Source: Fulvia fulva (taxonomy: Eukaryota; Ascomycota; Dothideomycetes; Mycosphaerellales; Mycosphaerellaceae). Taken from it: 64,000 bases of DNA. The position numbers and the translations under genes were made by a program. Positions 21,647 to 35,100 of this stretch are shown here, piece after piece; within the stretch, counting starts at the first letter, position 1, and every line of letters begins with the position of its first letter. The notes under the pieces are model-generated. The model worked only from the letters and a program-made list of their open reading frames with translations, ran no database searches and was not told the DNA's origin. The stretch lies in the NCBI RefSeq assembly GCF_020509005.1, contig NC_063018.1, positions 4,464,001 through 4,528,000 on the forward strand. The letters are read 5' to 3'.

Positions 21647-23177
21647 GCCGTGCAGAAGTCACAGCTCTCAGGCCGCGAACAGTATCCAGTCGAGTCTCGC
21701 TGGAGGATCAGATAAAGGTCGGGCTATTCTGCTGCAACTTCGCAAGTGACAGTTCTCCCAAAAAGCTTCATTATGGAGCTGCTGCAGCTCAGAGCATCGC
21801 CACACCCACGGTCGAATAAATTTGCATCACTAGGTGACAGGACTCAGGAGCACAGTCAACGGATGCAGTCGCATCCCGCTGAAAGCGATCCGGACAAGTC
21901 TGGTTGTGCTTGCCATTCCGTGACTGCTGGCCTACCGAGCAGTAGCACGAGCCAGCCCTCTCGCTCGTAAGCTTGTCGTTGAGACTTCAGTATGCATATT
22001 TGCATACCTCGGGAAGCTGCCATATGACGCAGAATCAAGTGTGGTGGTAACTCTAACGGCTGCTTTTCGCGGCGCGGCGCCCTGCAGTAGCGATCAGAGA
22101 TTTGACATCCTGACAATTTGACATGCAGAGGTCCACGCCATCCTATATGCGCATGTCGTGCATTATTGGTCCATATGCATTGGGCCCTCCTCAACATCAG
22201 TACTTCCCGTCTGCGTTCCGAGGAAATGTCCACGAGACGGGGTGGTGCCTTCGCCTGGAGGGCATGATGTGACATAGCACAATTCGATCTGCAGGAGCCA
22301 TTAGCGGGCGGCAGGTGAAGACTGAGTTGTCGTAGTGCAAGCCACGCGTTCGGTGAAGGTCCCATTATCGATCTGATTAGATTCGATCGCGCGATGCTGC
22401 CACGCGGGGATCGACTGACTACTGATGAGCACCGTCATCTTCACCCCCTCCAACCTCCACCCTCCTCGCTGGCGAGCCAAGCCATCGCAGTGACATCTCA
22501 CCGCGTCCGACCGTCGTGCTGCTGATGAGAGTGTGGGTGGCTCCTGCGATATCGGGATCGATTAACACGCGCCGCTGCCGTGCACGGTACCGTGTGCTGG
22601 ATATGACATGCGGTTCAGCGTAATGCCAACGACATGTGAGATGCCAGATGCAGGTCCCGGGCGACCAGACAGCTGTGTACGCGCGTGCATCGCCGCGTGG
22701 TACCCTGGCATATGCGTTGAGTTGCGATGGAAGTGAAGGTTGTGAAGGTGATGTTTCCTCACCACGTCGTGAGTTTGTTGCCACCCAGGGATCCAGGCAA
22801 CCAGGACCGTGCCTTCGGTAAATAAGGTTCGGTCGAAGCCGCGCCAGTGATTGGTCCATTGATTACATGCGCCATCACAACTCTTCCTCTTCAGTCTCTG
22901 CGTACGCAACAGTCAACACCCGTGGCGTGACACACCAACGATACCGCTACTTGCACCCCATCGGCAATCCCTCTGACTTTCGGCTGCAGCGCCGTACAGC
23001 ACGAAACGGCCCAGAGTCCTTGTCCGTGCGCTATGTCCCAGAGATACGTTCGCGTGGCGTTCATCCTCATCAGAGGTGCAGGTATTTGTTTGTATAGCGA
23101 GGTTTTCATCCGTACTGCTGTGACGGCACAGCCTTACAGTCCTCTGCGCACAACACCCATTTCTCACTTGTCACAGC
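21647..23177. promoter_or_regulatory. Divergent promoter between the ABC transporter and NRPS genes
   Basis: A 1.53-kb shared upstream region. It holds a perfect ATCAGATAA site close to the ABC gene and a one-mismatch relative, ATCTGATTA, at 22371-22379 next to a TTATCGAT. No open frame in it has coding character. Confidence 0.55.
21708..21716 (+). promoter_or_regulatory. SreA-type GATA site ATCAGATAA
   Basis: A perfect match to ATCWGATAA, 62 bp upstream of the ABC transporter start and about 1.46 kb from the NRPS start. In several fungi this motif mediates iron-dependent repression of siderophore genes. Function here is inferred. Confidence 0.6.
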
Positions 23178-26100
23178 ATGGCGGTCCCTTTATCTATATC
23201 TAATGGCACGCCAAGAAAGCTTCCTGGACCTCAGTTGCTCCATGAACTGGTCCCCCGTCAAGGAAAGGATGGCGCAGTGGCCATCGAACATACCAACGAA
23301 GACGGCAGAACATCACTATTGGATTACGACACATTTCACACCCAAACCGATGCCCTTGCACGGCGAATCACCTCGACTATCAAGCGTTCAGCGACACATA
23401 GCAAGCGATTGATCATTCCCATATTGATACCCCAAAGTCCGGAGCTGTACATATCGCAACTGGCAACACTTAAAGCTGGTGGTGCCTTCTGCCCCATCGT
23501 TCTAGATGTGCCAGAGGACAGATTACGATTCATCTTGGCGGACGTGAGCGCAACAGTCCTTCTCACGATTTTTACTTTCAGACAACAATTACCCGATCTG
23601 GAAGATGTACGAATCATCGAAGTCGACGATGTTGGCGATGATACTGAAGACGTTGCCGGCACCAATCTTCCGTCGGTCACGCCTCAAGATCCAGCATATA
23701 TAATGTATACAAGTGGCTCGACCGGCCAACCCAAGGGGGTGGTACTCTCACATTCAGCGGCGACGCAGGCGTTGCTCGCGCACGACTTGCACATACCGAA
23801 CTTCTCTCGATTTCTACAATTCGCCAGTCCGACCTTCGACGTCTCGGTCTTCGAAATCTTCTTCCCGTGGTTCCGCGGCCAGACTCTGATCAGTTGCGAC
23901 AGGCGGCGGCTACTGAACGATCTGCCTCTAGCTATCAACGAGCTGGATGTAGATGCTTGCGAGCTCACGCCTTCGGTGGCGAGTAGCCTTCTCCGCGGCC
24001 GAGCCAGCGTGCCTTCTCTGAAAGTCCTGCTCACTATTGGCGAGATGCTCAAACCCTCGGTGGTGGAAGAATTCGGCGGTAACACAGACGAGCCAGCTGT
24101 ACTACATGGAATGTATGGTCCGACCGAGGCCACCATACATTGTACTTTGCAGACGCATTTCCCGAAGGACAAGTCCTGTAACGCGATTGGTGTTCCGCTA
24201 GAGACCGTCTCAGCATTTGTCATCAAAGTGTCTACAGAGTCAGAATCAACGAAGGCACCCGCTATTGAGATCTTGCCCATTGGGGAAGAAGGAGAACTCG
24301 CTGTAGGTGGATATCAGATCGCAGACGGCTATTTGAATCGAGATGAGCAGACTCGATCTGTATTCGTACCACACGCGGACCACGGCATCATGTACCGGAC
24401 TGGTGATCGCGCCAAGATGCTGCCAGATGGTAGCTTGGAGTGCCTAGGACGCATTTCCAGTGGACAAGTCAAGTTACGTGGGCAGGTAAGTCGCGCGCTC
24501 GCTTATTAGCTGATCGATACTTCGCTAACGTCTGCAAGCGTATTGAGCTGGGAGAGATTGAACATGCTGCATCACGCACGCCAGGCTGTCGCGATGTTGT
24601 TGCAGAAGTGCTCTCCGGCTCCTTGGTTGTCTTCTGCGTTCGCGAGGACAAGACTGTAGACAGAAGTGCGATTCTCGCAACATGTCGAAAGTGGCTACCA
24701 GCTTTTATGGTTCCTGCGGACGTTGTGATGCTGGAGGCTCTACCATATCTCGCTTCGGGGAAGTGCGATCGGAAGGCTCTGCGCGCTCAGTATGAGGAAA
24801 GCCAGACGCCAGAGGGAGACGGTGAGCCTGCAGATAGTGAGACGACGAAGAGCGCGATCGAAGTCCTCGGCAAAGTGCTACAGTGCAAGGTCAGCTCTGG
24901 GTCTAACTTGGCTGCTCTCGGCCTGGACTCGCTAGCATCCATACGTCTGGCCTCGGAATTGCGCAAAGCTGGGTTCAGGCAGCTTGATGCGGGAGACATA
25001 CTCAGCGCAAGGAATCCCGTCGATCTTGAAGCTGTGCTCGAAAAGGTCGATGAGTCTCAAACGATAGAACCTCACCTCGAAACCGAGCGTTCTTACAGAA
25101 AGGATCTCGACAACGCCCTATCAAGCATGCTGCCGTCAGAGGTCGTGGACGCAATCGACACGGCATTCCCTTGCACCCCAGTCCAGTCGGCTATGTTGGT
25201 AGAGACGGACAAAGACCCTCAAGCGTATTGCAACTGGGTTGAACTCCGCGTTCATGATCAAAATGACTTGACCGTGCTGGTGGAAGCATTCCGCAAGTTG
25301 GCTGAGATGCACTCTCTACTACGAGCAGGCTTTGTGGCGATCAATGGGCTAAAGTACAGCTATGCCACGGTAGTCTGGAAAGACTTCCTGCCAGATCAGA
25401 TTCAGCAGATGCAGAAGCTGAAGTACGACTTCCGCCTGGAAAATCGCCGTGACCTCCAACGCGCCAGCCGCTTTCAATTTGTGCGGAAAGGTACCAGCTC
25501 GCACATACTACTTCAACTTCACCACGCGCTTTTCGATCAATGGGCAATCGATATTCTCAAATCTGACCTTGTCAGTATACTAGCAGGCCAGGAGCTGCGC
25601 CAGATCGAGACTTTCCAGGCTGTGTCCAACTACCACATCAGCAAGGCGGATGAGGCCCAATCAGCTTCTGCGATGGACTTTTGGCAACAGCATCTTCGGG
25701 GCATGACGCCGACGACTATACCGCTTATGAGAGGTCAAGATGTATCGAGTAATCTGCAACGGACCGAGTGGAGGACATTGTCCTGTCAGTCATCGATGGT
25801 GAAGAAAAAGGCGAGGGAATTTGGCTGCAGCAGCCCAGCTATATTTCAGAGCGCGCTCGCCATTGTGCTGGGAAGCTACGTGGGTCTTTCGGACGTCACG
25901 TTTGGCTCTGTATTCTCTGGACGGACTATCCCGGTTCAAGGGGTTGATGGCATCTTTGGACCCTGTTTGGCGACCTTGCCGTTTCGCATAGACTTCAGCA
26001 CTGCAAGCACGTGTAAAGACCTGCTCGGTGCGGTGACTGGCCTGAATCGTGCGATGCAGGAGCATGTCTTGACCCCTCCGACGACAATCAGACAAGCCGC

Positions 26101-29100
26101 AGGCGCTGCCCCAGGGGTACCGTTGTTCGACACTCTCTTCGTTTGGCAGGAGACTGCATTTGCGATCGATCAGGAATGTCATATTGAGGTCATCGACTCT
26201 CAAGATCGTCTGGAGTTCAATCTGGTGCTGGAATTTGAGCCAACAGGTACCGGCATCAAAACACGCGCAACATACCAACGCAAGCTCATGAGTGCCTCCC
26301 AGGCCGACATTCTCCTCCAGCAGATTGATGCCATTGCCGGCATGTTACTGGACCATCCGGATGACTCGACAGAAGGACTACTCGACCATCTACAACCAGA
26401 ACTCCAATCCGTCTCCAACCCGGAGCCAACCACTTATGCCAGCTCATTTGAGCTCACAGAGGTGATTCAGTCCAGAGCAAATCAAGACCCTGAAGCTACG
26501 GCCATCCTGTTCGCTGACAGCCTCGACGTAAAGGAGCCCAGATTCTCCTCGATGACCTACTCTAAACTGGACGGACGGGCAAACGAGATGGCGCATCGCC
26601 TTATCGCCGCAGGTCTCAAGCCAAGCGGGACTGTGTGCATATGCATGGAAAAGTGCATTGACCTCTACGTCGCAATGCTCGCGTCTCTCAAGGCCGGTGC
26701 TGGGTACCTTCCGCTCGTTCCCGAGACACCGGCTGCAAGAATCCAAGCTATTCTTGCACAAGCAGAGGTCTCGGTATTCGTCTGCAACGATGACACCATC
26801 GGCATTTTCGAACCACTGACGAATCGCCCAATACTCACCATCGATACCATGAGCCTGGCCAGTAGTCCCGATACGGATCCCAAAATTGCACAGACAGGTT
26901 CAAGAATCGCTTATCTCGTCTTCACCAGCGGCTCGACGGGCGAGCCCAAGGGTGTAGCTGTTACGATGGACAACCTCAAAGGCAATCTTGCGGTGCTCGC
27001 TGAGCTGTATGGCCCACAGCCAGGCGATCGCCTGTTGCAGTCATGCTCCCAGGCATTCGATGTGAGCGTATTCGAGATCTTCTTCGCATTCTACACCGGA
27101 ATGTGCTTGTGCTCCGCTACAAAGGACGTCATGTACCGGGACTTCGAGCATAGTATACGGAGCTTCCATGCCACCCATCTGTCTTTGACCCCAACAGTCG
27201 CCGCCCTAGTCAACCCAAAGAACGTACCAGAAGTGCATTTCCTAGTCACAGCGGGCGAAGGCATAACAGAGAAGGTCCACAGGCTATGGGCCGGCAATGG
27301 TCTACACCAAGGGTACGGTCCGTCCGAGACCACCAACATATGCTCCGTCAAGATGAACCTATCGCAAGACGATGTACTTGGCAACATCGGACCGCCTTTC
27401 AAGAACACATCCGCTTTCGTGCTTGCGCCAGAAGGGGACTTCCGAATACTTCCTACCGGCGCGTACGGCGAGTTCGCTTTCGGAGGCGAGCAGGTTTTCA
27501 GAGGTTATGTTGGCAGAGATGACCTCAACGCATCGAAGATCATCGATCATCCAGTCTATGGGCGAGTGTATCGCAGCGGTGACATGGGCCGCATACTTCC
27601 CGATGGCACTCTTCTGATCGCAGGCAGACTTGACGATCAGATCAAGATTCGAGGCAACCGTGTTGAGCTGGGCGAGCTCAACTCCATCGTGTCCGATCAT
27701 CCTGGGGTCCATGACTGTACTACGATCGTCCTAGGTGAAGGAAGTAATGATCAGACTTTGGCCACATTCTGGGTCCCCTCGAACAGTAGAAGCTTAGCAG
27801 AGGACGCCCTGGTTGTGGAGCCGTCTGGATCACAGCTCGTGGGCCAATTGTTTGATCGACTTGAGGACTCCGTGCCTGCCTACATGGTCCCTAGTTTCTT
27901 GGTGCCACTCAGTCGATTGCCAATGACGACGCAAGGGAAGCTAGACAAGCGGTTGCTGAGGAGTACTTTCGAAAAGCTAGAGGGCAGCGCCCGCGAATCG
28001 TTCTCCCGCGCTCAAGAAAACTCGACAGGCGATGGTCCCGAGACTCCAATTGAGAGTAGCATCGGCGATGCCCTCGCTGGCATGCTGCAGATACCACTGG
28101 CAAACATCTCACGGCACTCTTCCTTCTTCGCGCTTGGCCTTAACTCACTAAATGCTATCCAGCTTGCACGCTCCCTGGAGAACAGCCTCGGAACTTCACT
28201 CAGCGTTACTACCATTCTGAGACATTCGAGTGTTGCTCGCCTTGCTCGAACACTCTCTCAGGCTGTAGATGATACCGAGGACTCTGTGATAGACGTTCAC
28301 GAGGTACTCAAAGGAGATTTCATCGAGGAGATCAGGACGGCGTTCGCTAAGCGCGGCTATACCATCGACACAATCCTACCGTGCACGCCACTACAGCAAG
28401 CCATGCTGTCCGCAAGCGCAACCCAAGAGAAAGGTGCTTACTGCAACAGTACCAAGCTGAACGTTCCTGGTGACCTGCGCAAGCTACAAGACTGCTGGTA
28501 TGAGATGATGCGTAGACACGCAATCTTGCGGACATCCTTCACAGAGACGCCATTGGCAGCTCATCCGTATGCGCAAGTTATTCTCGAGGACCCACCTTTA
28601 CCATGGTACAACATTCGAGAGCCTGCCAGATCGCCCGCCAAAATGAACGGACACGCCAATGGCCATGTGAACGGTCACGCAAATGGCCATCCTACTGGAA
28701 CCTTTGGCACACAGTCTGACGTTCCCGCCGTTACGCCTGAGGCGCCAATCCGAATCGATCAAGATGGCTCGGATATCTACCTACACATGCATCATGCCAT
28801 CTACGATGGTATCTCCGTGTCGAATCTGTTCGAAGAAATCCAATGCTTGTACGACGGGCAGCCTCTGCCGCCTTCAGTGTCATTTGAGCCCTTCCTGAGC
28901 CGAGTTCTTGCTCAGAACGGGCCTGATGCTGTTGATTTCTGGTCATCTCGCATGAAAGGCTTCCATCCGCATCCCCTGCCGATTCGTGCCGAAGCCGGTC
29001 AGCACGACGAAGCCGTATTCGAGCGTACGATAGCGCTAGAGCCCACGGAACTGAGCACTTTCAGCGAGAGATACGCCTGTACCAGCCTCGTTGTCCTTCA

Positions 29101-32100
29101 AGCTGCTCTGGTCAAAACGTTAGCTTGTCTGCAGAACGTCACGGATGTCTGCTTTGGCAATGTGGTCAGCGGCCGATTGATGCCTGTACAGAACATCGAC
29201 CGTCTTGTGGCGCCATGCTTCAATACGATCCCACTGAGGACCAGACTTGATTCTATTCGCACGAACCTGGACCTGATTCACGATCTGCATCGCACCAATG
29301 TGGAGACATTGAAGTTCCAACTGACGGCGCCGCGCCACATCCAACCTTTGTCCGCGACTCCTTCAGAGCATTTGTTTGACTCAGTGTTGTTGGTCCAGCC
29401 TCCGCCGTCAGATGCTGATCTATGGGCCGTTGAAGAGGATGATATGGACATGGGCATTCCACTGGTGATCGAGATCACTCCTCGCATAAGTCACTTCCAT
29501 CTGACAATGCACTACATGCCGCAAAAGGTACCCGCTAGTCTTGTTTCAGGGATTACAGATGGATTCATAGCCGGTCTGATGTCCTGCCTGAGGTTCCCAT
29601 CCAGCCCTGTGGGCCAATTCCTGGACTTCAACACAGCGCGCATCGCTAATAAGCTCCCACCGACAGCTTCCACTACTTCCGCCAACGGAGTGCAGGAAGC
29701 CGATGACAACTCAACTGAGTGGGATGCCGGCGCCAGTGCTGTACGAAGCATCTTCGCGAGACTGGCGAACATTGACCAGACCAAGATCGGCAAACAGACG
29801 TCCTTGTACCAGGTCGGACTGGATAGTCTTAATGCAGTGCAGGTAGCATCTAGGTTGCGTGAGCAAGGGTTCAAGGTAGATGCCGCCGATGTCATGCAGT
29901 ACCAGTCGCCTGCTGCCTTGGCTTCGTTCTTCCAGTCCAGACAGGTTGACTCGACTCATGGTTCCGGATCCAGTGTTGATCTTGCTGCGTTCGAGCTCAC
30001 TCACAAGACAAGAATTGTGGAGAGCCTGGGCCTTGAAAAGGATCTCCTAGAAGCTGTGCGGCCGTGCACTGCGACACAGAATGGCATGCTGGCGCAGTAT
30101 CTGCAATCCCAAGGAGCATATTACTTCAACCACAGCACGTATGCAGTACCGAAGGAATACAGCTTTGAGGATATCAAGAGAGCATGGTCGGCCGTAGAAC
30201 AGAAGAATCAGGTATTGCGCATGGGCTTCTGCCAGCTGGACGATGCTGCCCAACCCTTTGCTATGCTGATCTACCAGCCTCAGACTCTCCTCGACAAGGC
30301 TTTCATCCACTGCGATAATCAGGATGACAACGAGGTCGAGCGATTGGCTAGCAAAGAAGTGTTCAAGGCGTTGCACCTACCTGCTTGGCGTGTATCTCTG
30401 ATCGACTTGCAGCAAGGACGACGAATGTGTCTTTCCATACACCATGCGTTGTACGACGCCAACTCACTGCGCATCCTGATGGACGACTTTGCCAGAGCGC
30501 TTCACTCCCAGGACCTAGGGCCTGTTGTGGATATAGATAAGGAACTCTCCACACAGCTCGAAGGAGCTCAACAACAGAAAGACGAGCGTGAAAAGTACTG
30601 GAAGACCACTTTGCAGTCTGCTCAACTTCTGAAATTTCCAAGCTTAACACCTGCTATGATCAAGGACGCCCGTGCGAGTAGCACACAACTGTGGTCACAG
30701 GTCGACTTGGCGAGGCTTGAGCAGTTTTGCAAAGTCGAGGGCGTCACCGTACAAGCTTTAGGACAGACCGTATGGGCCCTGCTGCTCGCTGCGTATCTGG
30801 GCGAGCCGGCGGTCACGTTCGGCACCGTTTTCTCAGGCTTTGCAAGTCATGCTGCTAAGCCTGTTGCATTTCCAACGATATCGACGGTGCCTGTGTTCTG
30901 CAACACCAGCAAGGTTTCTAGCGAAATTATTAGAGACATGGTCTCGTACAATGCAGCGGCGCAGCGGCACCGCTTCGCTGCACTGGCCGACATTCAACGC
31001 TACGCTGGGTCTGCTGGTCAATCGCTTTTCGACACTATCTTCATCTATCAAAAGTCGGCTTCAGGCGGTGAAGACCATTTCAATTGGCAGTCCATCAGCG
31101 ACTCTCTTGGCATAGACTACACAGCATCTATGGAGATGGAAGCTCAGTCATCTGGGAAGCCTTCGTTGCGCTTAACCTACGACACGAAGCACCTTCCGGA
31201 CGACCATGCTGTGTTGATGTTGGAGCAGTACGATATGATCTTGGCAGAGCTCATCGACAAGAAGCAAGGAAATCGAGCGAGAGACAACAAGCTCCTGTCT
31301 TATTCAGCACCAAAGGAAGACACGCTACCATCCCCAGTCAGCCTTCTTCACGAGTTCCTTGAGGTCACTGCTCAGCAATATCCGGACAAGCCTGCGCTAG
31401 AGTTCATATACGACCTCGACAATGGCCAGAAAGGGCGTAGGCACTGGAACTATCGAGAAGTCAACCAGAGAGCTAACCAGGTTGCACATCTGATCCTGGA
31501 ACAGGACGTACAGCCAGGAAGCGTCATAGCCGTGTGCATGAGCAAATGTCCGGAAGCATCTTTTGCTTTCGCTGGTATCTTGAAAGCAGGATGTAGCTTC
31601 TTGGCTATGGATCCCGAGCTTCCCATCGCTCGTCGCACCTTCATTGTTGAGGACTCGAAGTCACAATTACTGTTTGTGGACAGCGGCAAGCGTGACGATG
31701 AAATAGCTCGGGTTGTGAAGAACATTGAGCTCACGGAGCATGTTCTCAAGGACCTGCCTAGCCATGGTGTCAAGATACCAAGAGTTGATCCGAGCGCCAC
31801 AAGCTACTGCCTGTACACAAGTGGCACTACTGGCACACCGAAAGGATGTGAACTGACGCATGAGAATGCTGTACAGGCCATGCTCGCTTTCCAAAGACTA
31901 TTCGCGGGCCATTGGACGGAATCTTCAAGATGGCTGCAATTCGCCAGCTACTGGTTCGACGTGTCGATTCTCGAACAGTTCTGGAGCTGGAGCGTTGCGA
32001 TTACCGTCGTGGGTGCTCCTCGAGATCTTGTCCTGGAGGACATACCTGGCTTCATTCGGGAGGCCAACATCACCCACATCGATCTCACGCCATCTCTCGC

Positions 32101-35100
32101 ACGGCTGGTCATGCCCGAAGAAGTGCCAAGCCTCCACAATCACGTCTTCATCACTGGTGGTGAGGCTCTGAAGCAAGAGATCATCGATAGGTGGGGTCCA
32201 TACAAGACGATTTGCAACGGCTATGGTCCTACGGAAGCGACTATTGGCGTCACCATGAACCGCTTCATTGGTGAGGATGCGAAACCTTCGAACATCGGAC
32301 TGTGCTTCGACAATGTTGGCGCCTACGTTTTCATCCCGGGCTCAGATGACATAGTGATGCGTGGTGCTGTTGGAGAACTTTGTATCTCTGGCAAGCTTGT
32401 GGGCAAGGGCTACCTCAACCGACCTGATTTGACGGCCAAAGCATTTCCCTATCTCAAGCGGCATGGGGAAACGGTCTATCGCACTGGTGACTTGGTCCGG
32501 CTGCTAGCAGATGGATCGGTGTCCTTCATCGGACGAGCCGACACACAGGCGAAACTTCGAGGGCAAAGACTTGAGATCGATGAAATTGATGCTGTCATCA
32601 AGGCCTGCTCCGAGCAAGTTCACGATGTGGCATCGCTTGTGGTCAAGGCAGATGGTAATCGAGAGATGCTTGTCTCGTTCCCCGTCGATGCTTCCGCGCG
32701 AAGTCGCGACCTTCACTTCGTGAGCTCGACGGACAGTACCAAGCTGGTCCAGGTCGCAGACCGAGCCTGCCGCGATCACTTGCCAGGATACATGGTTCCA
32801 ACCCATATTGTTCCTCTGTCGAAACTGCCCTTGACTGTCAACAACAAGGTCGATACCAAGCGATTGGTGGCGCTCTTCTCGAGCTTGACCACACAGGACT
32901 TGCAACAGCTGAAGGGAGAGCAAGCGAATAGTCGAGCACTACGCCCTGCTGAGCAAAAGGTAGCCAAGGTGCTCGGACGCCTGTTATCGACCAGCACAAG
33001 TGAAATGACGCCGAGCTCGAACATCTTCTCTCTGGGCTTGTCTTCGGTCTCGGCTATCAACTTTGCAACGCAACTCAAACGAGCCGGTTTCGAGTCGGCC
33101 AATGTGGCCAAGATCATGAAGCACCCCAACATAGATCGACTGGCTAAAGCTATATCCAGCGAGGAAGCGGAAAGTCAAGAAGATCGCAATTCGATTCGAC
33201 AGGCACAGCTTGCAATGACCGCATTTGCGCAGCAACATCGTGGGTCAGCTGCACAGACACTGAACGTTCGAGCGTCCGAAGTCGAAGCCTTGGCGCCTTG
33301 TACACCTCTACAGGGAGGTCTCTTGATTGAGTCTTTGAAGAGTTCGAAGAGACCTTACTTCAACCACTTCTGGTACGATGTCACGGCATTGGACAAGGAA
33401 AGACTAGAAGCTGCTGTACAGAAGCTCATCTCCTCTATACCTATTCTGCGTACCGCCTTTGTGCGTACAGATGAGGGCTTCGCTCAAGTCGTGCTTCGTG
33501 AGCGCAAAGATCTGCTAGAGAGCATCACGACCGACGGCAATGACATCGAAGCCTTGCTCGGGAAACAGAAGGCACACTGGGCAAAAGAAGCCGATGACGA
33601 TGTGTCACGGCCACTGGAAGTTCTGCTTGTCTCCTCGTCAACACGGACCGTGATGTCCATGCACGCCCACCATGCTACATACGACGGCATCTCATGGGAT
33701 CTGACCATGCAACGGCTTGCACAGCTTTATGAAACTAGCGACCCTATTGAGTGTGGGCCGAACCTCTTTGATGTGCTTCCTTATGGTCCTCTGTGCCATC
33801 GCCAAGACGCGAGCGTGTTCTGGCGGGATCGACTGGGCAATGTGCCTTTCGTTCCACTCAGAAGCAACGCAAAGGGTTCAAATTCGGGATCACTCTCTCT
33901 CCAGGCGCAAGTGCCGAACAGTGACGGCCTCGAGAAGCTACGAAGAAAACTGGGAGTGTCCCACCAAGCTCTCCTGCAGGCGGCATTCTGTGTTGCTGTG
34001 CATCAATTCTCGCCGCAAACGCAAACATATGGCGTCGTGCTCTCCGGCCGATCTATCGCTTACGACGATGCAGGCACAGTCATAGGGCCCATGTTCAACA
34101 CTCTGCCATATACCTTGAGCCTCCAAGCGTCGCAGACTTGGACTCAGTATCTCCAGCGCGGCCACCAGACAAATGCTGAGACTCTTCCTTTCCAGCACAC
34201 TCCGCTTCGGGAGATCAGAAAGGCCTGCAGTCGCGATCCTTCAGATCCCATGTTCGACGTGCTCTTCGTGTTTCAACGTCCTGAGGCTGACGAGACTTCC
34301 GCGGACGCTCTGTTCAAGCCGATGGAAACTTTCATACCCGCAGAATACCCTCTGGCTGTCGAAGTAGAACTCCACAACTCCGGCGAGATATCTATCACTG
34401 TCGATGCTCAGCATGAGTGTGCAGAGGATGCAGATCTGCAGGAGATCATCGACTCGTTCCAGAGGGCACTTGACGCAATCAGTCAGAGCCCAGACCAGGC
34501 CATCTCAGCCTCCTTCGCTGTTGTTGAAAACGAGACTCCGCCTCCCGAGCAGAACCGGTCGAGGCGCGACCTTGAACAGCTTGATGGTGTTGTGGACTTC
34601 GATTGGACTGACAATGCGAAGTTGTTGCGAGACGCCATTGCCCAAGTCGCTGGATGTAGCAGCGATGATGTGACCGAACACTCAGCCATCTTTACCCTTG
34701 GACTGGACAGTATCGACGTCGTGAAACTCGCATCGCGCCTCAAACGAGCTGGCATATCTGTACCCGTTAGCAAGATTCTCCAAGCTCAGACCATCCCTAG
34801 AATCCTGGACTCAGTGCAGGACACCAGCCAGAGTGCTGCACAGGCGTCATCTGTGAGCCAGCTCGCGGCCCTGGAAGACAGATTGCAGGCAATGCGCAAG
34901 GGCTGGAGCTCCGATTTCGTGGCCAGCGTCGAACGCGTATTGCCTGCTGCACCTGGACAAGAAGCCTTGATCGCGGACATGATCAAGTCAGATTTCAAGG
35001 ACTACTACAACTTCGACGTGCTGCGCCTACATGATGACGTGGACATGGAGCGCCTGAAGTCCGCTTGGCAGACAGTCGTAGATGCTTCTGCGATTTTGCG

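Noticed and set aside
21856..22365. A 169-codon minus-strand frame between the ABC and NRPS genes
   Set aside because: No family features, and it occupies the divergent promoter; judged a chance frame.
24440..24538. Treating the large NRPS frame as starting at 24440, or two separate NRPS genes
   Set aside because: The GTAAGT...AAG intron at 24486-24538 joins the A1 domain in frame across KLRGQ-RIELGE, so it is one gene from 23178.
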